From positions 3,376,501 to 3,440,500 of the forward strand of contig NC_083688.1 in the NCBI RefSeq assembly GCF_033118175.1: 64,000 nucleotides of DNA. Direction: 5' to 3'. Positions 24,101-34,491 of this stretch are shown in pieces (positions within the stretch are counted from its first letter, which is position 1; the number at the start of each line of letters is the position of its first letter). The translations under genes were made by a program, and so were the position numbers. The stretch is from Dama dama. Lineage: Eukaryota > Chordata > Mammalia > Artiodactyla > Cervidae. Under the pieces are notes generated by a model that was not told the DNA's origin, made no database searches, and worked only from the letters and a program-made list of their open reading frames with translations.

Positions 24101-24366
24101 GGCGGCAGGAGCTGTCTGGGGCCCCTGCCAGCCCTTCTCCCCTGCTCCCCCCCAGGCCATCCAGGCTGCAGCCGTGCCCCCTGACCCCCTCTACACTGGC
24201 CAGTTCTTCCTGGGCCAGCACCGGCCTCAGGGTGACTGATGACACCCTCCCTGGGGCCTGGCTCAGGAGCCCCCAGGAGTGTTCCCAGCCGGGCAGAGCG
24301 GGAGCGCTGGCAGGAAGGTCACTTACCCAGGAGGCACAGGAAGGTCAGAAGAGGGGGCCACTTCAT
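21022..24366 (-). CDS. PLA2G2E: PLA2G2E, secreted group IIE phospholipase A2, complete
   Basis: Four exons on the minus strand splice to exactly 142 codons plus TAA, the usual length of group IIE enzymes: 24327-24366, 23277-23415, 22994-23100 and 21022-21164. Residues 1-19 (MKWPPLLTFLCLLVVLAGG) form a signal peptide and the mature chain starts NLVQFGVM. The calcium loop is YGCYCGVGG (42-50). The catalytic pair is His65-Asp66 in CCYAHDCCYG, with the second active-site Asp at 109 in CECDK. The mature chain has 14 Cys, enough for seven disulfides, and the group II C-terminal extension ends PPC. The family hydrolyses the sn-2 acyl bond of phospholipids outside the cell and needs calcium. All junctions are AG/GT and no frame break is seen. 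It lies tail to tail with OTUD3. Confidence 0.97.
21890..22060 (+). repeat. MIR relic in PLA2G2E intron 3
   Basis: The order AGGGCTTAAGAGCTATGT, CTTTTACAGATGAAGAAGC, TTGCCCAGAGTCGCACGG follows the MIR consensus core and 3' part. Confidence 0.65.
22994..23100 (-). CDS. PLA2G2E: PLA2G2E exon 3 (catalytic His-Asp)
   Basis: The acceptor CTTCCCAG precedes 23100. The exon codes WCCYAHDCCYGRLEELGCEP through LSIFC, plus one base. It carries the active-site helix. The donor is GTGAGT from 22993. Confidence 0.97.
23277..23415 (-). CDS. PLA2G2E: PLA2G2E exon 2 (N-terminal helix and calcium loop)
   Basis: The acceptor CCCCGCAG lies just above 23415. The exon completes the split Val codon and codes VLAGGNLVQFGVMIER through GWPVDKTD, with two bases of the following Trp codon. 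The donor is GTGAGC from 23276. Confidence 0.96.
23578..23742 (+). mobile_element. BovB-derived 3' tail (Bov-A/ART2 type) in PLA2G2E intron 1
   Basis: Text from GACAGAGGATGAGGTGG through GGAGTTGGTGATGAGCAGG to AAGAGTCGGACACGACG is the ruminant BovB 3' end. It is in sense on the plus strand, hence antisense to PLA2G2E. Confidence 0.85.
24327..24366 (-). CDS. PLA2G2E: PLA2G2E exon 1 coding part (signal peptide)
   Basis: ATG at 24366-24364 begins 13 codons and one base, MKWPPLLTFLCLL. The donor reads GTAAGT from 24326. The ATG is the first in a frame that joins the mature enzyme. Confidence 0.95.
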
Positions 24367-24466
24367 CCCGGGGGGTGGGGAGGGGAGCAGGGGGCAGAGA
24401 AGCTGGACTTCGGGAGAGATGGAAGCCAGCAGGGGCCCTCTGATCGCCAGGCACCTCCCCGATTAG

Positions 24467-24473
24467 TTAAATA
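24467..24473 (-). promoter_or_regulatory. Candidate TATA box of PLA2G2E
   Basis: Minus-strand TATTTAA lies about 100 bases upstream of the PLA2G2E ATG. With the usual 25-30 base spacing it would give a 5' UTR of about 75 bases. No second TATA-like motif is closer. Inference from spacing only. Confidence 0.45.
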
Positions 24474-24729
24474 CCCGGGTCCTGTCCACTCCCCATCATT
24501 AACCCCTGAGCACCCAGTGATGCAACGATGCTTCCAGCTCTGACACTCTGGCCAAGTCCCCAGGGGAGGGGCCAGGCTGGGGCCCGCGGCTCTGCTTCCA
24601 GAGCCAGCAGTGGGGCCAGCCTCTGGGCCTTCTCCTCCCCACCCTTCTCATCACCACCCTCTTCCCCAGAATCCCTGCGCTCGCCCCACCACGGAGCTGG
24701 GAGCCTGGGCCGTGCCAGGGGCTTTTCCT

Positions 24730-24850
24730 TCATGGGGTCTTTTTCTCACCCTCATTTTACCGACGCCGCTCCCGAGGCTCAGAGAGGCTGAACTCAGATG
24801 TCCTGGGAGCCCCAAGGGCGAGCCTGTCCCGTGTCCACACCGCTGGCTAC
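24730..24850 (+). repeat. MIR relic upstream of PLA2G2E
   Basis: CTCATTTTACCGACGCCG followed by GAGGCTCAGAGAGGCTGAAC is the MIR 'ttttacagatgaggaaactgaggc' block, CpG-rich here. The flanking sequence, 24,480-25,680, holds no other feature I recognise. Confidence 0.55.
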
Positions 24851-25689
24851 TTCAGCTTGGCTCTGATTCCCCGCCCTGCCCCTCAACCAGCCCCCATGGG
24901 ACCCAGACCGTGAGGGTAGCTTGGCTAAATGACAAGGCTCTGGGCACCTGGGGGCCCTGTGTCCAAGAACCTAGAGTCCGAAGGCTGGGAGCTGAGCCAG
25001 CTGGGCTCGGGGGTTTATCCTTGTTGTTCTTTCTTAGGCGTGCTCCTGCTTGTTTGACGGGCAGCAAAAATCCTCCCGGTTGTGAACTCTGTCTCCCCAA
25101 AACCCTTGAGCGGTGGTGTAGCGAGGCTCCCGTAGAAACAGGCTTGGTCTGAGTCAGCTGGAAAACCCACATTCCAGCAGGGACTGGAAGCTTCCATCCT
25201 TTTGATGTCATCTTAGGGCCCGCATGGGGGAGACAGCTCCGAGAGAGGCTGCTGTCGCTGGAGTCAGGACAGCCCATGGAGGCTGGGCTTCAGGGCGTGG
25301 CTGGAGGTCAGCAGGACAGAGGAGGGGACCCGGCTCTGCTGTGATCAGAAATGTCGGGGTCCCACCGACCCCCAACTCACCATGGCCTCGTTTGCTGGCT
25401 GGAGTCCACTCAGGCGGAACTGGATGCAAGATGCTGGGACCTGGCCTGCGACTTCCCCCTGCCTTCCGTGTTCCTGGTCTGCTGGGATAACCAGATCAGC
25501 TACTTCCGCCAACGTCCAGGGCCTGGGAGCTGCTTGGTCTGTGCCCCTGGAGTCCTGATTCCACCATTTGTTACATTTCCTTGTGTGGAATCTCAGTTTT
25601 CCTGTCCCTATTATGGGGAAAGAAGCCATCTCCTTCATGGGAAAGAAGGAACGCTCATAGCCAGCTCAGCAGTCCCCGCACCAGTGTCT

Positions 25690-25870
25690 TTACTCTGCGG
25701 CAGGACCATGCCAAGCTCTTCTCCAGTGGGATCTCCAGGAACCTTCAAACAGCCTCATAACTCGGTCACGGTGATCATTCCCATTTTACAGAGGAGCAAA
25801 CTGAGACACACTCCTAAGGAGCTGGTGAGCCAGAACGGGGGCCCAGACAGTTCAAAGGGCTTACAGGAGG
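25690..25870 (+). repeat. MIR relic
   Basis: ATTCCCATTTTACAGAGGAG then CAAACTGAGACACACTCC, in MIR order. It ends shortly before a Bov-tA SINE. Confidence 0.65.
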
Positions 25871-25914
25871 CAATACCAACAGTGGGCAGGCTGCCGGGCA
25901 CCCATGATATCTTT

Positions 25915-26130
25915 GAAAAAAGTGAAAGTGTTAATTGCTCAGTCCTGTCCAACTCCTTCGTGGCCCCATGGACTGCAGCCCGCCAGCCTCCTCTGTCTAC
26001 GGGATTCTCCAGGCAAGAATAATAGAACGCATTGCCATTTCCTTCTCCAGGGGCTCTTCCCCACCCAGGGACTGAAGCCGGCTCTCCTGCATTGCAGGCA
26101 GATTCTTTACCATCTGAACCACCAGGGAAA
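25915..26130 (-). mobile_element. Bov-tA tRNA-Glu SINE, antisense
   Basis: It begins GTGAAAGTGTTAATTGCTC and ends ACCATCTGAACCACCAGGG, the complement of the tRNA-like head. A T-run at 26,236 lies beyond it. The following 26,140-27,240 holds no recognised feature. Confidence 0.85.
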
Positions 26131-27249
26131 GAGGCTCTCAAAATCTTCTCCATCCTTTAAAGTCAGAGTGACTATAATCTAGCTTGGGTTATATTTAGCT
26201 TCATACCGTTGTAGTCACAGCATTTGCTTTCCAATTTTTTTTTTTTTTTTTTAATGAGGAGAGGGTCCATGACAGGGAGAGTGGCCAAGGGTCCACAGTA
26301 AAAATCATCCTGTAGCCTCGAGCTGAGCCACCGGCTGTAGGGCCTCCCCTTCGGGAGCTGACTGGGGGTCTGGCTTCAGCATCCTTTCCAGGGGCGGAGG
26401 CTGGGCCTAGCCTGCAGATGGGGAGGACTTCCAACTCGAATTTCCTGGCCCAAGTCAATATTCCCTATCCTGTCAGGGATAGAGTCCCTGGGGAGGTGTC
26501 ACCTTGGGGCGGGGTGGGGCAGGCTGGTGGCAGGGATCTCAGGCAGTGATTTGGGATTAAAGGTTTTCTGACCCTGGACAGTAAAGCTGGGTAAACTCTG
26601 ACATACATTCTGCTTGGCCCTGCTTCCGGCCCCTCCCATTTCCTGCTCAGGACTCCTGGAACCCTTTCCACGCTGGGCTGTGCTCACCCACTGGGAGAAG
26701 ACTTGGGGGGAAAGGAGCCAGAGAGGCGGATCCCCTTGGCCAGGGTCACCCAGCTGTGCTGAGTCACCGTCTCCGGGGGGAGGGGGCGTCCCCTTCTCAC
26801 TTTTGCCTTTTGATTTTAACGAGGGCACTCCTGGCAGCCCCGGGCTCCTGGCCTGGGTCATTATATCCCAAACAGTGACTCACAGGGGAGCTACCTCCTA
26901 AATAACTGAAAATTAGCTTTGATTCCTGGGGAAGGGTTGACCCACAGCCCTTCCTCCAGCAGCATCAAGGGTGTTTCCCAGGAAGGAAGGGCCGGGTTTC
27001 TGAGACAGTCCCTTTATTGAGCCATTTTGAGTCCTGGCCCGGCCAGGATGGGGCCCCTGTGAGCTCTGCCACAGGGTGCACCTGTGGCAGAAACCTGAGG
27101 ACTCTGGGGCCAGAGTCAGGCAGGGAAATCCAGGCAGGCTTCCAGGAGGAGGTGTCCCCAGCCGAGGTTTGAGGTAGGGACGTTTGGGAGGAGAATTCTA
27201 GGGATTCAGGAAATGTGGTTGGTTTTATGGTTTTTTCACCTGTAGCACA

Positions 27250-27640
27250 ATGTGGTTGAAAGCTCTGGATCTCTGCCTCACCAAGACAGGGACCTGAGTG
27301 TCCACCTAAGCTCCACCACTTACGGACTGTGTGACCTTGGCCGGTTCCATCACCAGCTAAGCTCAATTTCTTCATCTGTGTTGTTCAGTCACCAAGTTGT
27401 GTCCAACTCTTTCGTGACCCCAAGGACTGCAGCACGCCAGGCTCCTCTGTTTTTCACTATCTTCCGGGGTTTGCTCAGAGTTTTCATGTCCACTGAGTCA
27501 GTGATACTATCTAACCATCCCGTCTTCTGCTGCATCATCTCTAATGGGGAATAATTAGGCCTACTTTTCAGAGTTTGGGACCAGATGAAAAGGAAATGAA
27601 ATGTGGAAAGCTCTTTGCAGGGTGCCATGCCCATGTGAGG
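27250..27640 (-). repeat. MIR, antisense, split by a ruminant SINE
   Basis: GTGTGACCTTGGCCGGTTC and TCAATTTCTTCATCTGTG are the complement of the MIR core. The MIR resumes with CTAATGGGGAATAATTAGG after the insert at 27381-27532. Confidence 0.65.
27381..27532 (-). mobile_element. BovB-tail/ART2 SINE, antisense, inside the MIR
   Basis: TTGTTCAGTCACCAAGTTG to GAGTCAGTGATACTATC is the complement of the ruminant 3' tail. The break point falls within the MIR text. Confidence 0.8.
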
Positions 27641-27894
27641 AATTCACAAACACTGGGTCCCTCCTTAACCTGCTCACAGAGGAGGCAGCTGCTGGCCCAG
27701 GAGCTCAAAGCCCTCCTCCCCACTGGAGGCCAGCGCACAGCTGGGTCGGGTCTGCCTGCATTTCAGTGCGGTTATTGCCCCCACTTGCCAGATTCTAACT
27801 TACATGATGGAGAAACAGGAAACAGAGCCCCGTCTCTTGGCAATGGCGTCTTCCTCTTGGACTAAAGCTGTCCCTGTAGTGAGAAGTCACCATC

Positions 27895-28090
27895 CTCCTC
27901 CTTCTCAACATCATCATCGTCACCCTCATCATGATAAAAAAAGGCAAAACAACCACCGTTTATTAAGTTCCTACAGTGTTGCAAGCACTTTGCGGAGAGC
28001 TCGTGATCTGTTCAATCTCATCACTTCCAGGCTTACCCCGGAGCCTGAATCATCCTACAGCCTCTCCCAGCGAAGTGCGATCCCCTTCAT
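27895..28090 (+). repeat. MIR-like relic
   Basis: CGTTTATTAAGTTCCTACAG, TTGCAAGCACTTTGCGGAG and CAATCTCATCACTTCC match the MIR 5' half order. Confidence 0.55.
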
Positions 28091-28109
28091 CTGAAAGAAT
28101 TCATTGCTC

Positions 28110-29060
28110 TTCGGTCAATAAACTAGACTGAGGATCTTCTAGGTGCTGGGGCTCCAAGGGAGAGCAAAGCCAGACCCAGTCTCTGCCCCCATGGAGCTGG
28201 CCGTCCAGCAGGGAGACCGACATTAGTCGTTGTGTACTGAATGGAAACGTTCAAATAGGAATAAGTAGTCTGATCGAATGTTCCTTGGGTTTATGAGAGC
28301 ATTTAGTGGGGATGTCTGATCTGGGCAGGGCTTCCCTGTGGAAGAAATGATTTAGCAGGAATCTCAAGATGTTGATAAGGAAGTGGGGAGAGTTTAAATG
28401 GAAGGATAGTCTGTGCAAAAGTCCTGTGGTCTGAAGGACTTGGTGCCTGGGAGGGGCTGAAAGAAGCCTGGGGAGTTGGGCTGGTGGTGCGTGGGTCTTG
28501 AAGGACATGATTCACTGGGGAGCTGATCCTGGGACCTTGACCTCCCGTTCACCTCACAGCCAGCCTTTGACTTGAGTCTGCTGGAAAAGTGGCCTAGAGC
28601 TTGCCTGATGCAGGAGAGGGCCTGCGGTCCCCCATGAGAATAAGGCCCCTCTCTGCAAGACCTCAGCCTGGAAAACCCCATGGACGGAGGAGCCTGCTGG
28701 GCTACAATCCATGAGGTCGCAAAGAGTGGGACACGACTGAGCAACTTCACTTTCTTTCTGAAAGACCCGGTGATATTTTCATCCCAAAGAGGAGCCGCCC
28801 TCCAGTGGGAACAGGCTTTGTACAACTGCCATCACAGAGTTGGGTCCTCCCATTTGTGATGGAGGGTAAAGAACAAGAATCCTTGGCCTGGGCCTGTTGT
28901 CTATAAGGTCGCCAGGATCCTTGTAAAGCGGCTCTGCTGAGCCTTGCTGAGCTCTGTCCAGGGAACGGTGGAGTGCCAGGTTTGAAGGGTTTGAAACAAA
29001 TGACTTGCTCCTATGTTTGGACAAGATGACTCTGGCTGCTGAGAGGTGAATGAACGGGAG
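28110..29060 (+). repeat. Long ancient repeat, second copy, with a Bov SINE inside
   Basis: GGGGCTCCAAGGGAGAGC, AAGTCCTGTGGTCTGAAGG and AAGATGACTCTGGCTGCTG follow the same order as the repeat at 16.7-18.2 and 41.4-42.9 kb. A short Bov-A piece at 28,666-28,755 interrupts it. Confidence 0.5.
28666..28755 (+). mobile_element. Bov-A SINE fragment
   Basis: AAAACCCCATGGACGGAGG through GCAAAGAGTGGGACACGACT is the second half of a Bov-A monomer, in sense. Confidence 0.8.
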
Positions 29061-29489
29061 AGACAGCAGCAAGGAAGAGAAGCAGGCAGGAGAGCGGGGT
29101 ACCGTGGACTCCAGGGCGGGCCCCGCTTCAGGGGATGGGGTGGGGGCAGGACACCTGGGACAGCGCAGGTGGGTGGTGGAGCAGAGGAGGGAGGGTGATG
29201 AATGCGCCGGGCGCCACCCGTTGCTGGACAGGTGCAGGGTCATGGGAGGGAGAGGAAGCCGAGAGTCTCCGCCCCAGACAGCTTCAGTGCCCCCGCTGGT
29301 CCAAGGGAGAGGGGGAGCAGGGACGCCCCCACAGGTACGGGCCGGGGCGCTGCATAAGCTCCTGGGTGATGCTGGCGGTGGTCAGGGGGCATGTCTGTAA
29401 GTGCCTGTGCTTGGTGGTGGGGGGCGGGTGGGGACATGCAAGCCCGCCCACTGGGAGGGGCCCCTTTGCTGCAGGTACCATAGCGTCCG

Positions 29490-29653
29490 GGTCAGATGAT
29501 GCTGCGGGCTTTGCGGTCAGGCCGCCTGGTGTTACTAACTGGGTATTCTCGGGCAAATGACCTCACTTCCCACATTCTGTTTCCTCATCCGCACAGTAGG
29601 GACATCAGTAGCATCCGTCTCATAGCATTGTTAGGAGAGTTAATGAAATAGTA
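29490..29653 (-). repeat. MIR, antisense
   Basis: TCCTCATCCGCACAGTAGGG then CATTGTTAGGAGAGTTAATG are the complement of the MIR core. A CHR SINE interrupts its 5' side. Confidence 0.65.
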
Positions 29654-29660
29654 CCTGCAG

Positions 29661-29942
29661 GGGCTTCCCTGGGGGCCCAGTGGTTAAGAATCCGCCCAGC
29701 AATGCAAGGGTCACAGGTTCGATCTGTGGTCCGGGAAGATCCCACTAAGCCCGGGCGTCCCAACTCCTGAGCCCACGTGCTGCAAATGCTGAAGCCGCAT
29801 GCGCAAAGCCATCGAAACGAGAAGCCCTCACCCCGCGTGGAGAGTAGCCCCCGCTCTCTGCAACCGGAGAAAGCCTGCGCAGTGACTGAGGCCCAGCACA
29901 GCCAAGAAAAACAAACACAAACCTGCCGAGTGCTTGGAAGAG
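29661..29942 (+). mobile_element. CHR-type SINE, sense
   Basis: CTTCCCTGGGGGCCCAGTGG opens the tRNA-like head and GGTTCGATCTGTGGTCCGG is its B-box region. CCTGCAGG occurs on both sides (29654 and 29946), a plausible target duplication. Confidence 0.85.
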
Positions 29943-29954
29943 GAGCCTGCAGGT

Positions 29955-30585
29955 ACAGCACGAATATTGTTGGTGTTAGCAGCAGGAATACTCGTGAGCA
30001 CAGATTTGGGGGCCTCCCTGGCAAAGCCCCTTCCTGCCTGGACTCCCCTTCTTTCCTTGAGGCCCCAAAACCCTGTCCTGGTTGGTAGTGGTCAGTCTTA
30101 CTCCTAAAACTTTAACATTTTTCGGGGCTGATGAGTCCTCATACTGTGTGTCTAAATATTTAAAAGTTATCCATCAAGCCAACAGACTGGGAAATAAAGC
30201 ACGTTCTACCTTTCCATCTAGATATACTTTCCCAGCAATAAATTGAAGAAAATATGGAAGGCCACAGTTTTTATAAAATTGAAAATCAGAAATATGTTCA
30301 AATCAATTGAGTTTGGTTATTCTCATGTGCTCTGTTGATGGGCTGGTGATGTTTGAATGACTTATAAAGACAGACACACTTCACAAATTATTACATATTT
30401 ATTCCATAAAATATGTTTCTCTTGCTTTCATTTCAGCAAAATCAACTATGCTATACTCAAAATGTTCTCTAATTTGTGTTCCTCTGACAGTAATGATCTA
30501 AAAAAAATTTTAAAGATGTAATTATATTCAAAGTGTATGAAATCTAACTACATTTCCTAAAAAAGTAAATCTAAAGACAAAAAAA
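29955..30585. other. Intergenic segment with no recognised feature
   Basis: After a possible MIR remnant to about 30,000, the sequence becomes AT-rich. No repeat family, exon or RNA is recognised. Confidence 0.4.
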
Positions 30586-30589
30586 AAAA

Positions 30590-31635
30590 TCAGATATGCA
30601 GGTGATATCACCCTTATGGCAGAAAGTGAAGAGGAACTAAAGAGCCTCTTAATGAAGGTGAAAGAGGAGAGTGAAAGCCTGGCTTAAAACTCAACATTCA
30701 GAAAACTAAGATCATGGCATCTGGTCCCATCTGCTGCTGCTGCTAAGTCTCTTCAGTCGTGTCTGACTCTGTGCGACCCCATAGATGGCAGCCCACCAGG
30801 CTCCCCCGTCCCTGGGATTCTCCAGGCAAGAACACTGGAGTGGGTTGCCATTTCCTTCTCCAATGCATGAAAGTGAAAAGTGAAAGTGAAGTCACTCAGT
30901 CGTGTCCAACTCTTAGCGACCCCATGGACCGCAGCCCACCAGGATTCTCTGTCCATGGGATTCTCCAGGCAAGAGACCTGGAGTGGGTCTGGTCCCAGCA
31001 CTTCATGGCAAATAGATGGGGAAACAATGGAAATAGTGACAGATTTTATTTTCTTGGGCTCCAAAATCACTGCAGATGGTGACTACAGCCATGGAACTAA
31101 AAAAGACACTTGCTCCTTGGAAGAAAAGCTATGACAAACTCAGACAGCATATTAAAATGCAGAGACATTGCCGCCAAAGATCTGTATAGTCGAAGCTATG
31201 GTTTTTCCAGTGATCATGTATGGATGTGAGAGTTGGACCATAAAGAAGGCTGAGCACCGAAGAACTGATGCTTTTGAACTGTGGTGTTCGAGAAGACTCT
31301 TGAGAGTCCCTTGGAGAACAAGGAGATCCAATCAGTCCATCCTAAAGGAGATCAGTCCTGGGTGTTCATTGGAAGGACTGATAATGAAGCTGAAGTCCAA
31401 TGCTTTGGCCACCTGATGGGAAGAGCCGACTCATTGGAAAAGACCCTGATTCTGGGAAAGATTGAGGGCAAAAGGAGAAGCGAGCAGCAGAGGATGAGAT
31501 GGTGGGATGGCATCACCGACTCAATGGATATGAATTTGAGTAAACTCTGGGAGATGGTGAAGGACAGAGGAGCCTGGCATGCTGCAGTCCTTGGGGTCAC
31601 AAAGAATCGGACATGACTTAGCAACTGAACAACAA
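30590..31635 (+). mobile_element. BovB LINE 3' third, sense, split by BOV-A2
   Basis: The text starts at the reverse transcriptase active-site region (CAGATATGCAGGTGATATC), continues through GTATGGATGTGAGAGTTGG, and ends in the BovB tail CGGACATGACTTAGCAACTG. Its active site would read YAGD instead of YADD. It is 5' truncated and inactive. Confidence 0.9.
30730..30987 (-). mobile_element. BOV-A2 dimeric SINE in BovB, with perfect target duplication
   Basis: Two Bov-A units in antisense follow a short (CTG)n run at 30,731-30,743, as in BOV-A2. TCTGGTCCCA occurs at 30720-30729 and again at 30988-30997. Removing the insert restores the BovB text. Confidence 0.9.
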
Positions 31636-31893
31636 CAACTTTTTAAAAAGGTTTTTCCTCTAAAGTACTCTAAATTCTCTATGAAATTTAAAATGCAAAA
31701 TATCAATGATAGCACATGATCTACAAAATTTTAAATGAAATTATTTGAATAAGTTGACTTTGTGAAAGTTTTTGGTGAAAATTGAGTCACACGTGCCAAA
31801 TATTTTAATAAGAATAAAACCATTCCCAATTCTAATGTTCAATGTCATTCAGCTGCCGATATAAGTGGCTCTCATGACACAGTGATACGTCCT

Positions 31894-32020
31894 GTTGTTC
31901 AGCTGTGTCTGACTCTTTGCGACCCCATGGACTGCGGTAAGCCAGGCTTCCCTGTCCTTCACTGTCTCTTGGAGTTTGCTCAGACTCATGTCCATTGAGT
32001 CAGTGATGCTACCCAACAAT
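31894..32020 (-). mobile_element. BovB-tail/ART2 fragment, antisense
   Basis: TTGTTCAGCTGTGTCTGAC to GAGTCAGTGATGCTACCC is the complement of the ruminant BovB tail. Confidence 0.8.
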
Positions 32021-32191
32021 CACCTCCATTTTTATAAATGTACAAGTAATGTGTATTGTTTGATCTCATCAAATGGTCCTTGGAGGATAGTTTACTAGTT
32101 CACGAGCACCTCCAGGCCTGTGGTTTGAAAATGAACAGACACAGGCAAAGGGTATTTGGAACTCATGGGAGGTGGTACTTTGTTAGGCAAG

Positions 32192-32414
32192 AACTTCCCT
32201 GGTGGTCCAGTGGTTAAGATTCTGTGCTTCCAACACAGGGGGTGTGGATTCGATCCCTTGTCCGGGAGGATCCCACATGCTACGGGGCAACTAAGCCTTC
32301 ATGCCTAGAGCCCATGCTCTGCAACGAAGAACAGCCCCTGGTCGCTGCAACTAGAGAAAGCCCATGGGCAGCAACGAAGACCCAGTGCAGACAAAAATTG
32401 ACAAAAAAAAAAAA
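32192..32414 (+). mobile_element. CHR-type SINE, sense, with A tail
   Basis: ACTTCCCTGGTGGTCCAGTG head, GATTCGATCCCTTGTCCGG B-box region and an A-rich tail at 32,402-32,414. Confidence 0.88.
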
Positions 32415-32649
32415 TGAAGAACGAGTGCTTCCATCCCCTCTAAGAGGAGAGTCTGATGAGGTCGTGGCCTCCCTGGGAAGAAGCGTCCACTGATGACCTG
32501 GCTACCGCACTGCCCACAGGCAGAGGATGCTTGCTGGGGCCTGAACGATGCTGGATGTGAGGAGGATGCTGAGGGCTGGGGATGTCCTGCCCCAGGGCTG
32601 GGTGCTTGCCAGAGTGCAGAGACACTCCTGGGCCTTCCACACATTTAGC

Positions 32650-32785
32650 ATGTGTGTCTGTGTGTTCCTCTGCCAGTGGGCATGCACGCATGTATGCACG
32701 TGTCCGTGTGTGTCTACGTGTCTCTGTGTGTGTCTGTTTGTGTACATGAGTTTATGTGCATGTGATTATGTGTGTGTGTGTGACA
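32650..32785. repeat. Degenerate (GT)n simple repeat
   Basis: About 135 bases of imperfect GT/AT/CT dinucleotides, purest at 32,768-32,781. Nearby 33,070-33,480 has no recognised feature. Confidence 0.8.
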
Positions 32786-32869
32786 CGTGGAGTCCTCTAG
32801 AGCGTGGGGCCCTGGGCAGGGCCTCCTTGGCCTGCCTGTCCGGGTAGCCAGGGCCGATGGTGAAGCCAT

Positions 32870-33060
32870 CTCAGTTCAGTACCTCCTATGTCGTTCCAGG
32901 GGCTTTACATCTGACCTTCGCCACAGCCCTGTGGCGTGGGTCTCAGTCTTTCTGTTTCACAGACAGGGAGCTTACGCTCAGTATCCTGGCAAGGTAGTCA
33001 TCAGCCAAGGCTACCCTGTTCACAGGCAGCTCTGACACTGTTGCTCCATGCTGCCTCCCC
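32870..33060 (+). repeat. MIR relic
   Basis: TCCAGGGGCTTTACATCTG, TGTTTCACAGACAGGGAGC and ACGCTCAGTATCCTGGC follow the MIR layout. Confidence 0.5.
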
Positions 33061-33484
33061 ATGGTGAGTTTAGGGACAGGGCTGACGTCCCTTGCTCACT
33101 CAGTTGCCCCCAGGCTCAGGGTCTCGTGAGTCGGTGGGAGTGGATGCACTGAAGCTGACCTCAGCCGCCTCCTCTGACCCTTTGTGCTTTGATCTTCCAA
33201 AGTCTGCTGCTCCGCCCTCCCGGGAGGTACCCAGGTACCCAAAATCCAACACTGGGGGCTTCTTGGTTTGTGATCTGGAGTGCCTGGAACTCTGCAAACT
33301 TCCTCACTCCTGGAATCTGTCACTGGATGTCACCACTGCCCTGGCGCTCAGGAATGCTACTCCTTCGGAACTTAAGAAGCTGAATCACAGGCTGGAGGGA
33401 AGAATCCCAGGTAGGGAGTTGAGAAACGAGGCTTTGGGTTCTGCCACCAACCCACTGCTCTTCCTGAGATTCCATGTATTCTAA

Positions 33485-33618
33485 TTTTTTATCTATTTTT
33501 GGTTTCTTTCTGGCCACACCTCAGTGCTCACAGGATCTTAGTTCCCTGGCCGGTGGTTGAACCCAGGCCCACGGTGTGAAAGCGCTGAGTCCTAACCATT
33601 GGACCTCCAGGGAATCCC
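33485..33618 (-). mobile_element. CHR-type SINE fragment, antisense
   Basis: TTCTGGCCACACCTCAGTG, then TTAGTTCCCTGGCCGGTGG, ends CATTGGACCTCCAGGGAATC, the complement of the SINE head. Confidence 0.85.
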
Positions 33619-33699
33619 TAGTTTGTTCCATTTTCTTGCAGTTCTAAACCACACCCGTGCCCTGCCATGGTCCTGGACCTGGTGGGACTCTTAGCAAGG

Positions 33700-34190
33700 A
33701 AAATCCCGGATGTGAAAGATATCAGTTTCCAGTTGTCTATTGCTGGTGACTAGCCATCCCAAAACACCGTGGCGTAAGGCAACAGCGATTTCCTCTTTCT
33801 CATATTTCTGGGGATTGATTCTGTGGTTCCTCTGCTGGTTTCTCCTGGACTTGCTCATGGGGCTGTTATCAGCTGGAGGGTCCTCTGGGCGGGGAGGTCT
33901 AAGATGGCCTCACCCCAGATCTGGTAGTTGGTACCGGCCATCAGCTGGGACACCTCGACTCTCTTTCTGCATCGGGATGAGAGATGCGGCAACTCATCCT
34001 TCACTTGGCTTGACCGGCTTCCTTCCGTGGGAGTCTTGGTGTTCCCAGGGGGCAAAGGCAGAAGCTGGTCTCCCTCTTGAGGATCCTGTCCTGAAACCCA
34101 CCCATGGCAGCCCTTCTGCCACATTCTACCGGTCGATGCAAGTCCCAGAGCCAGTCTAGATGCAAGGAGTGGAGACACAGATTCCATCTC
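33700..34190 (+). repeat. Ancient mammalian repeat of uncertain family
   Basis: CAGTTGTCTATTGCTGGTG, CCAAAACACCGTGGCGTAAG and TTCTGTGGTTCCTCTGCTGG match the layout of a common old mammalian repeat. I could not assign the family with confidence. Confidence 0.45.
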
Positions 34191-34255
34191 TGAGTGGGAG
34201 GACCAGCAGTCACATTACCAAAGAGCCTATGCCCCAGGACAGGGGGAAGACAGGG

Positions 34256-34444
34256 AAAGTGTGAAAATGTGAGTCGCTCCATTGTGTCTGACCCTTTATG
34301 TCCCCATGGACCGTAACCCACCAGGCTCTTTGGTTCATGGGATTCTCCAGGCAAGAACTTCAGATTGGGTTGTCATTCCCTTCTCCAGGGGATCTTCCCA
34401 ACCCAGGGATTGAACCCAGGTCTCCTGCACTGCAAGCAGTTTCT
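34256..34444 (-). mobile_element. Bov-tA SINE, antisense (left arm of inverted pair)
   Basis: AAAATGTGAGTCGCTCCATTG to GATTGAACCCAGGTCTCC. The tRNA head is cut off at about 34,444. Confidence 0.85.
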
Positions 34445-34491
34445 ATATGGTGTGACCTGATCATTTGTAGCTATTTTGTAACAATTGATTG

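Noticed and set aside
25351..26022. Plus-strand open frame of 223 codons
   Set aside because: It runs through a MIR and into a Bov-tA SINE, so it is a chance frame.
29660..29760. tRNA-like sequence with A- and B-box-like parts
   Set aside because: It is the head of a CHR SINE and does not form a full tRNA; the same holds for the Bov-tA heads at 34,492 and elsewhere.
30380..30590. Possible exon after the TTTCATTTCAG acceptor-like motif at 30,427
   Set aside because: All three frames downstream soon hit stops, there is no matching donor or homology, and the region is AT-rich.
32650..32785. Possible Z-DNA or CRISPR-like repeat array
   Set aside because: It is an imperfect GT simple repeat with no regular spacer, and the organism is a mammal.
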